Shown piece after piece: positions 1 to 4,942 of a stretch of 5,530 bases of DNA (the first letter of the stretch is position 1; each line of letters opens with the position of its first letter). Both the position numbers and the translations under genes were made by a program. Source of the DNA: Chitinophagaceae bacterium. GTDB taxonomy: Bacteria; Bacteroidota; Bacteroidia; Chitinophagales; Chitinophagaceae. The DNA lies in NCBI GenBank assembly GCA_003151295.1, contig PLXD01000472.1, positions 11,608-17,137 of the forward strand, written 5' to 3'. The notes below the pieces were generated by a model that was not told where the DNA came from, searched no databases, and saw only the letters and a list, made by a program, of their open reading frames with translations.

Positions 1-596
1 ACATTCCTTACGGGGCCGAACCCTTCGAAACACCCGAACCGGCCTTCCTGGAAAAGTTCGGTCTCCGGCCCGGCGGTTACTACCTGCTGGTAGCCCGAAT
101 CGAACCGGAGAATAATATAGAAATGATCATACAGGGATATTTAGGTTCCTCACTGGAAAGACCCCTGGTGATCGTTGGCAACGTGGGGAATGTATTTGGA
201 CAACTTCTGCAGGCCCGCTATCAGCAACCCTCCCTGCGCTTCGCAGGAGCCGTCTATGACCCGGGGCAGATCAATAACCTGCGCTATTATTCCGCCCTTT
301 ATTTCCACGGACATTCCGTCGGAGGCACCAACCCGTCCCTGTTGGAAGCCATGGCCTGTCGTTGTAATATTGTGGCACATGACAATATTTTCAACAGGGC
401 CGTACTGACGGACTGTGCACGATACTTTTCCGATGCAGCGGGTATTACCTCTCTCATCGGAGAAACTTTCCCAAATGATTATGCGCAGCGGAATATGGAT
501 AAAATAAAGGAACAGTATCACTGGCCTGCCATCATCAACGAATACGAACAGCTATTTCATAAAGCACTTGAAAATAAAAAAAATGGACATCTCTGA
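1..596 (+). CDS. Glycosyltransferase family 4, DUF1972/rhamnosyltransferase type (3' part)
   Basis: The reading frame is open from the left edge (first full codon at 3) to TGA at 594-596, giving 197 visible residues; the N-terminal half, where a DUF1972 domain would lie, is outside the window. Visible residues show the C-terminal GT-B nucleotide-sugar-binding domain: IPYGAE at the start, VARIEPENN (30-38), LVIVGN, an FAGAVYD strand, then FHGHSVGGTNPSLLEAMAC (101-119) and AHDNIFNR. The HGHSVGGTNPSLLEA signature is typical, from memory, of GT4 enzymes related to streptococcal Cps2T/RgpA-type rhamnosyltransferases. The second Glu of the EX7E motif is present (115), while the first position is Gly (107). 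The protein would act in the cytoplasm on a lipid-linked acceptor, transferring a sugar from a nucleotide donor. The ATG at 123 is internal, because homology continues upstream of it. The gene overlaps the methyltransferase by 14 bp. The family is secure; the donor sugar (rhamnose?) is inferred. Confidence 0.93.
   Translation, partial: IPYGAEPFETPEPAFLEKFGLRPGGYYLLVARIEPENNIEMIIQGYLGSSLERPLVIVGNVGNVFGQLLQARYQQPSLRFAGAVYDPGQINNLRYYSALYFHGHSVGGTNPSLLEAMACRCNIVAHDNIFNRAVLTDCARYFSDAAGITSLIGETFPNDYAQRNMDKIKEQYHWPAIINEYEQLFHKALENKKNGHL
576..596 (+). other. Overlapping stop/start junction with an A8 tract
   Basis: Eight consecutive A residues (576-583) run into the methyltransferase ATG, whose first base is the last A of the tract. 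The GT4 gene reads on to TGA at 594-596, so the two genes overlap by 14 bp. Such an overlap favours translational coupling. Removing one A from the tract would put GT4 in frame with the methyltransferase (ending ...ENKK-MDISEF), so transcriptional slippage could make a fusion protein. The bases are seen directly; slippage is a hypothesis. Confidence 0.5.
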
Positions 597-1389
597 ATTT
601 AACCGGCTTCATACCACAAGTCACTATTCCCGGCACCCCTGGGAGATCGCAAGAGGTAAAGCGCTTGTCTCCCTGATCCGGGGAAACATTCCCGGCCGCC
701 CGGCGGCCCTCGTGGATGTAGGCAGCGGAGACGCTTATATCACCAACCTCCTGCAGGGACAAAAGATGGCGGACGCTTTCTTCGCGATAGACAATGCCTA
801 CACGCCAGATATTATCGGCTCCCTCCAGAAAAACAATGACGACTCCCCCGTCGGCTATTATATCAGCATCGAAAAATTCCAGGAAAGCCATCCGCGGGTA
901 GACAAAGCGCTCTACCTCTGCATGGATGTCCTGGAACACCTGAAAGAAGAAGGCGAAGTGCTGGACCTGATCGCCCGCAAACCCATTCCGATTGCTAACG
1001 TCGATCCGATTTCAAATGTTGTTCCTGTTGATCCGGCCTATTATTTCTTTACCGTGCCGGCCTTCCAATCGGTATTCTCCAACCACGATACACTCCTGGG
1101 CCATTACCGGAGATATACCGTCGGCCGTTTTGAAAAGGTCCTGACGGACAAGGGACTCACGGTGATCAGCAGTGGGTATTTCTTCTTTTCCCTGCTGCTC
1201 CTCAGATGGTTCGAAAAAAAGATGCTGCGCAAAAAAGACTATTCCATAGACAACTGGAAGGGAGGTCCGCTGAAAACAAAGATCCTGACTTCGATCCTCT
1301 TTGTGGATTTCAAAATCGGGGACCTGTTAAAAAAATGCGGAATCAGGCTTCCCGGCCTTTCCTGTTATTGCATATGCAAAGCCTCCTAA
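583..1389 (+). CDS. Class I SAM-dependent methyltransferase
   Basis: The protein is 268 residues long from ATG 583. SAM-binding motif I is VDVGSGDAY (44-52), the acidic end of strand beta2 is AIDN (Asp70), and MDVLEHL (114-120) is the usual post-motif strand of methyltransferase type 11/12 proteins. TVPAFQSVFSNHD followed by GHYRRYT (157-179) is characteristic of a family common in polysaccharide clusters. The tail LPGLSCYCICK also fits that family. A hydrophobic then Lys-rich stretch (about 197-217) may associate with the membrane. A TTG at 568 in the same frame would add five residues (MKIKK), but ATG 583 is preferred: it is preceded by an A-rich tract, as is usual in Bacteroidota, and no Shine-Dalgarno is seen for either start. 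The ORF overlaps the GT4 gene by 14 bp, suggesting cotranscription and coupling. The substrate is unknown; a sugar hydroxyl or a glycolipid is plausible from context. Residues 132-151 look like an insertion before the TVPAF strand. Confidence 0.9.
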   Translation: MDISEFNRLHTTSHYSRHPWEIARGKALVSLIRGNIPGRPAALVDVGSGDAYITNLLQGQKMADAFFAIDNAYTPDIIGSLQKNNDDSPVGYYISIEKFQESHPRVDKALYLCMDVLEHLKEEGEVLDLIARKPIPIANVDPISNVVPVDPAYYFFTVPAFQSVFSNHDTLLGHYRRYTVGRFEKVLTDKGLTVISSGYFFFSLLLLRWFEKKMLRKKDYSIDNWKGGPLKTKILTSILFVDFKIGDLLKKCGIRLPGLSCYCICKAS

Positions 1390-1392
1390 AAC

Positions 1393-1428
1393 TATAAAGT
1401 TGCCGAAAGCCATAAAGTCGCTGAAAAA
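1393..1428 (+). repeat. Imperfect 18-bp tandem repeat in the intergenic spacer
   Basis: TATAAAGTTGCCGAAAGC (1393-1410) is followed directly by CATAAAGTCGCTGAAAAA (1411-1428), matching at 13 of 18 positions; a third ATAAA follows at 1431. The pair lies in the 63-bp spacer between the methyltransferase stop and the next ATG. Read in the methyltransferase frame after its stop, it would encode YKVAES/HKVAEK before a second TAA at 1432-1434. It has no known function and may be chance or a decayed coding tail. No -7/-33 Bacteroidota promoter pattern is evident in the spacer. Confidence 0.35.
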
Positions 1429-1452
1429 CCATAAACAGATATAAAAGATCTC

Positions 1453-3729
1453 ATGAAAAAAATAAGTCGGGTAAATGACTGGCTGAAAAAAAATGTGCTG
1501 GCCGCCTCCTCCTTACTGGCCGTCATCCTCGTTTACAAATTGGGATATGGATTGAAAACCCTGAATCCTGAAAATACCGGCTGGCTGATGATCGTCAGGC
1601 ATGATTGGGGAACGCATTACCTGGGCTGGTTCTTCTACCGGAATGAACCCTGGAGCTGGCCGCTGGGACATATATCCCGTTATTTCTACCCGATCGGTAC
1701 GAATATAGGGTTCACCGATTCCATTCCCCTGCTGGCGCTCCCCTTTAAATTATTGGCGCCCCTGTTGCCTGCCGATTTCCAGTATTTTGGAATCTGGTTG
1801 TTCTCCTGTTACCTGCTGACAGCCTGGTTTACCATTCGCCTGCTGCGGACTCTCCGGATCGGCGACCTCTTCATCTTCCCCTTGGTCCTGTTCATCCTTA
1901 CCAATCCCGTCCTGGCTTACCGGGGACTGCACCCTGCTTTATGCGCACAATGGATGCTGATCGCATCCCTCTACTACTATTTCAGGGACAGATCCCCCGA
2001 AAATATCCGAAAGACCTTACGCTACCAGTTCATTTTGCTGATCCTGTCCGCCCTGACCAATCCCTATCTCTGTATGATGATCCTGGGATTCAACGTGACA
2101 CTTGCCATCAGGCTATGCCGTTATGACAAGCTAATCGGCTGGAAGCGCTGCCTGGGCTACCTGCTGGGCTGCGCCGCATCCCTGCTTTTCACCTGGTATG
2201 TAATCGGAATGATCAGTTTTGAAAAAAGGGAAAGCCTGAATGTAAATGGAGGCTATGGCTTATATGGCTGGAACCTGAATTCCTTATACAACCCCTTCGG
2301 ATGGTCGTCCTTAGTGCCTCAGCAGAAGCAATTGTATATCCAGCAATACGAAGGATTCAGTTACCTGGGCATGGGTATATTCCTGATGCTGGCGGGCGTG
2401 ATCGTATACCTGCTGATCCGCCAGCTGCTAACGGGCCGCTGGAAGCAGGCAGAAAGCCGGGAGAGATTGGGCGGAAACCCTTCTGCCATTTCCCTGACCC
2501 CCTTGCTCATCCTGTCCGTCCTCATGGCCCTGTTTGCGATCTCGAATAAGGTCTCCTTCGGGGATAAACTCCTGTTCACCGTGCCGGTCCCTGCGATCCT
2601 GATCAATACCGGTGAAATATTCAGGGCCAGCGGCCGATTCTTCTGGATTCTTTATTACCTGATCTTTTTATTCCCGCTGGTAGTGATTGCAGGCAGCCGT
2701 CTCCGGGCATCGATGAAGTGTTCCCTCCTCGTCCTGGCCCTTTGTATTCAACTATACGATACGAAATTGCTGCTGACATTCCGAAGCCCCATTGAAGGCG
2801 CTTACCAGCCTCCGCTCGACAACAATTGGAATACCCTGATCGGTCATTTCAATAAGATCATCATGTATCCGCCTTACGAGGCTACTTACCTGACAAATAT
2901 GGACTACCAGGATTTTTCTTACCTGGCTGCTAAGGCAAAAAAACCGATCAATATCGGCTATGTGGCAAGGGAAGACACGCACCGGATGGAATACCAATCC
3001 GATTCGCTCAACCAGGCCCTGGAGGAGAACCATGTAGATCCCGGTGCCTTATATATTACGACGGCTACACAGTTGAACCCGTTCTCCATCCCCCTCAAAA
3101 AAGGTTCCTTACAATTGAACACGCTGGACAATTATTATTATTTGTTCAGCACGGGTGGTCAGGATTCCCGGCTGGTGCAGATCAGCGCCGCCCTGAATGC
3201 GCGGTCGCCCCAAAAGCTGAACTCCGTCTCCGCACTTCTCGGCAGGATGCCCGTCTTCCAAGAGACTACTCCCATAACCGACAGAATCGACAGAGCCCCC
3301 CGCGCCGGTTCCAATGCGCATCTTGCCGATTCCATCACCTATCGCTTTGAAAAGGACAACGACCTGCCCCTCTATTTGCATGTGAGCGGCTGGGCTTTTA
3401 TAGCAGGGAAAAAGAATAATGCGGGAGATTCCATATTTATATTCCTGAATCCCGATAAGAAACCTTACCCCAACGATCCCGATAAGTCTGTTCCCGGCAA
3501 GTCATATATCGCTTACGCACTTCCATTCAAACGTCCCGATATCACTGCCTTTTTTAAAGCAGACCAACTCGATGGTGCCGGTTTCAAGGCCGTCATTTCA
3601 AAGGAGAAACTCGAACCGGGCTCGTATCAGATGGGGATTGCCATTAAGGATGCCGGCGGCAGGTGGGTATACCAAAGGACCGGGCAGGAGATCAGCGGGA
3701 AGACGATCAGCGCTGTCCCCGCTCGTTGA
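1453..3729 (+). CDS. Polytopic membrane protein, DUF6311-like, possible GT-C-type glycan transferase
   Basis: The protein has 758 residues. Residues 1 to about 436 are hydrophobic, with roughly 10-12 predicted membrane segments (e.g. 15-33, 112-131, 137-155, 190-218, 232-255, 302-325, 347-364, 395-415, 421-434). Conserved-looking blocks are HYLGWFFYRNEPWSWPLG (55-72), IGTNIGFTDSIPLLALPFK (81-99), HPALCAQW (160-167) and IFRASGRFFW (389-398); from memory these match the DUF6311 family. About 437-758 looks extracytoplasmic and soluble, ending in a beta-rich segment (about 637-745) with VSGWAFI, FKRPD, AGFKAVI and GSYQMGIAI. The layout resembles GT-C glycosyltransferases: a polytopic core plus a periplasmic C-terminal domain, with acidic residues in the first large loop (Asp51 in RHDWGTHYLGW, Asp89 in FTDS). 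Its role in the polysaccharide locus is inferred, not shown. ATG 1453 opens onto a basic N-terminus (MKKISR) before the first membrane helix; no Shine-Dalgarno is visible. It follows the methyltransferase by 63 bp, probably in the same transcript, and overlaps the convergent Wzy-like gene by 23 bp. Confidence 0.82.
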   Translation: MKKISRVNDWLKKNVLAASSLLAVILVYKLGYGLKTLNPENTGWLMIVRHDWGTHYLGWFFYRNEPWSWPLGHISRYFYPIGTNIGFTDSIPLLALPFKLLAPLLPADFQYFGIWLFSCYLLTAWFTIRLLRTLRIGDLFIFPLVLFILTNPVLAYRGLHPALCAQWMLIASLYYYFRDRSPENIRKTLRYQFILLILSALTNPYLCMMILGFNVTLAIRLCRYDKLIGWKRCLGYLLGCAASLLFTWYVIGMISFEKRESLNVNGGYGLYGWNLNSLYNPFGWSSLVPQQKQLYIQQYEGFSYLGMGIFLMLAGVIVYLLIRQLLTGRWKQAESRERLGGNPSAISLTPLLILSVLMALFAISNKVSFGDKLLFTVPVPAILINTGEIFRASGRFFWILYYLIFLFPLVVIAGSRLRASMKCSLLVLALCIQLYDTKLLLTFRSPIEGAYQPPLDNNWNTLIGHFNKIIMYPPYEATYLTNMDYQDFSYLAAKAKKPINIGYVAREDTHRMEYQSDSLNQALEENHVDPGALYITTATQLNPFSIPLKKGSLQLNTLDNYYYLFSTGGQDSRLVQISAALNARSPQKLNSVSALLGRMPVFQETTPITDRIDRAPRAGSNAHLADSITYRFEKDNDLPLYLHVSGWAFIAGKKNNAGDSIFIFLNPDKKPYPNDPDKSVPGKSYIAYALPFKRPDITAFFKADQLDGAGFKAVISKEKLEPGSYQMGIAIKDAGGRWVYQRTGQEISGKTISAVPAR
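3690..3723 (+). repeat. Direct GATCAGCG repeat and GC-rich stem at the gene end
   Basis: GATCAGCG occurs at 3690-3697 and again at 3705-3712. AGCGGG (3694-3699) can pair with CCCGCT (3718-3723) across an 18-nt loop that contains the palindrome AGCGCT (3709-3714). No T-tract follows on either strand, so this is not called a terminator. It lies within the coding ends of both convergent genes. Confidence 0.3.
3707..3729. other. Tail-to-tail 23-bp overlap of convergent genes
   Basis: The DUF6311-like gene on + stops with TGA at 3727-3729, and the Wzy-like gene on - stops with TGA read from 3709 to 3707. The last residues of each (SAVPAR on +, NERGQR on -) are therefore encoded by complementary strands of the same bases. 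Transcripts from the two strings must overlap at least here unless termination occurs inside coding sequence. Confidence 0.9.
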
Positions 3730-4942
3730 ATCGTTCATTCATATTTGATCGCACATTCACATTGAATGAAGGGAAAGCCCTGCTGAAGACGATGATCCAG
3801 ATGAGGTATTCCGCAACGTTGGTAATAAAACTACCCGTAAACTGGTAAATAAATACAAAAATAAACAATACCAGCCGGTAATAATTCTTCCACACTGCGG
3901 TACCGAAGAACAACCCGATCTCTAGTGCGAGCCGGATAAACAAACCCAACCATCCGAAGACGACCAGGGTTTCTGCCACCGCATTGGGGATCGTGATGGC
4001 ATATTCAGGCGGATAATTGTAATACTCCCGGATGATGGGTGCACCGATGAGTTTGAGCTGGCCGGGGCCGATGCCGAATAAATAGCTCTTTAGCGATATT
4101 ATTTTCTCCGCCAGGTAAAAGGCATCGAAAGTTCTCCCTTTAGCAGAGGAATCATTCCCGGAAAATATATTTCCGATCCGCGTAACAAGCGTATTATTCG
4201 GAAAGAAGATGGCGGAAAAGATCAACCCCAGGAACAGGAGGGAAAGCCCTCCCAGGATGAATTGCAGAATCCTTTGGTTCTTCACCAGCTTTTTATAATG
4301 AAGCAGACCCGTGAAAAATACGGCAATCAGCATGGCACTTATAACGCCCAGGGAAAAAGACAATACCAAAGGCAGGGAGATCATCAGCAAGAGCAGCCTG
4401 ACCGGCTTCTTATTCATTTTCAACCACATCTGCATCAGGTAAAAAAAGAACAAAGGCATAAACAGGAACGCATAGTAAGAGGCCTCATACGTGAACATCC
4501 TGAATCTCCTGTATTCATTGATACCCTGGGTAAGAAACTGATCGATCCAGAACAGATTGTAATAAGGCGTAAAATACAGGGGAATCGCGACCAGGCATAA
4601 ATAAAAGTTCATATACAGCAGGCTGTCGAATATTTTTTCAACGAGAGGCTCGGGCGCCGTCTTCTCAAAGAGATAAAAGGCCCGGCAAAAAACATATATG
4701 CAGATCATATTGGCGAGAGAGATCGCGAGCACTCCTATGTCCGGCCGGTTGATCAGCTGTATAACGAGGAAGGGAATGAGCAGGGCCAGGAAGGGGATGA
4801 CCGGCTCCGACCTTGTCTTACGGAGTATCCACCAGTAGAACATTGGGGTCAGCAGGGTCATATAAGTCAACCCATAAGGCAGCCCCACGGAATTGAAAAA
4901 GAAGAAAACAACAGCGATCAATACGAACTTATTTATTTTCAT
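3707..4942 (-). CDS. O-antigen polymerase/ligase-like (Wzy-type) membrane protein
   Basis: The protein is 411 residues with about 11-12 predicted membrane segments (near 5-20, 22-40, 48-64, 69-90, 105-125, 155-173, 182-214, 225-247, 320-348, 352-370, 373-388). Between the segments lies a central extracytoplasmic loop (about 248-318), the arrangement typical of Wzy/WaaL-class proteins. Family-like motifs are RFRMFTYEASYYA (146-158), SSAKGR (265-270), FGIGPGQ (289-295) and IPNAVAETLVVFGWLGL (318-334). Such proteins polymerise or ligate undecaprenyl-linked glycans at the periplasmic face of the inner membrane. Polymerase is favoured over ligase from the neighbouring glycosyltransferases, but sequence alone does not decide. 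ATG 4942 lies inside the 3' end of the GT2 gene (14-bp overlap), behind a GGAGGG sequence four bases upstream. The C-terminus after the last helix is a short Asn/Arg-rich tail, part of which overlaps the opposite-strand gene. Confidence 0.87.
   Translation of the reverse strand: MKINKFVLIAVVFFFFNSVGLPYGLTYMTLLTPMFYWWILRKTRSEPVIPFLALLIPFLVIQLINRPDIGVLAISLANMICIYVFCRAFYLFEKTAPEPLVEKIFDSLLYMNFYLCLVAIPLYFTPYYNLFWIDQFLTQGINEYRRFRMFTYEASYYAFLFMPLFFFYLMQMWLKMNKKPVRLLLLMISLPLVLSFSLGVISAMLIAVFFTGLLHYKKLVKNQRILQFILGGLSLLFLGLIFSAIFFPNNTLVTRIGNIFSGNDSSAKGRTFDAFYLAEKIISLKSYLFGIGPGQLKLIGAPIIREYYNYPPEYAITIPNAVAETLVVFGWLGLFIRLALEIGLFFGTAVWKNYYRLVLFIFVFIYQFTGSFITNVAEYLIWIIVFSRAFPSFNVNVRSNMNERFNERGQR
3734..3770. 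repeat. Inverted repeat TTCATTCA/TGAATGAA inside the 3' end of the Wzy-like gene
   Basis: TTCATTCA (3734-3741) and TGAATGAA (3763-3770) are perfect reverse complements separated by 21 nt. Nested in the same stretch, CATTCA (3754-3759) and TGAATG (3763-3768) form a competing 6-bp stem with a 3-nt loop. It begins 4 bp after the + strand stop, where a terminator would be expected for the left gene string. The stems are A/T-rich and lack a T-tract, so termination is only a possibility. Confidence 0.3.
4929..4942 (-). other. 14-bp overlap of the GT2 stop and the Wzy-like start
   Basis: On the - strand the Wzy-like ATG (4942-4940) precedes the GT2 TAA (4931-4929), giving a 14-bp overlap in the +1 frame. 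This is the same length and relative frame as the GT4/methyltransferase overlap on the other strand. It indicates cotranscription and probable translational coupling. Confidence 0.85.

Noticed and set aside
568..582. TTG at 568 as the methyltransferase start
   Set aside because: It would add only KIKK-type residues from the A-rich leader and increase the overlap; ATG 583 fits family length better. It cannot be fully excluded.
123..596. ATG at 123 as a complete short gene start
   Set aside because: The frame is open to the left edge and encodes conserved family sequence (IPYGAE, VARIEPENN) before this Met, so the gene is partial, not short.
150..939. Minus-strand open frames at 150-521 and 535-939
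   Set aside because: They are antisense to well-supported GT4 and methyltransferase genes, and their translations show no domain-like pattern.
1390..1452. Promoter in the spacer before the DUF6311-like gene
   Set aside because: The spacer is only 63 bp, A-rich, and lacks a TAnnTTTG element; read-through from the methyltransferase is the simpler view.
2361..3381. Minus-strand open frames opposite the DUF6311-like gene (2361-2606, 2752-3033, 3109-3381)
   Set aside because: They are short shadows of a long coding gene, with no recognisable motif or start signal.
3740..3747. CATATTTG as a Bacteroidota -7 promoter element (TAnnTTTG)
   Set aside because: It has one mismatch at the first position, lies inside coding sequence, has no gene starting downstream on +, and shows no matching -33 TTG at a proper distance.
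3663..3848. A small + strand gene across the convergent junction
   Set aside because: It is a shadow frame covering the ends of two real genes; no domain, and composition follows the antisense Wzy codons.
4262..4600. 112-codon + strand open frame inside the Wzy-like gene
   Set aside because: Its Gln/His/Arg-rich translation is the typical antisense image of a hydrophobic membrane protein.
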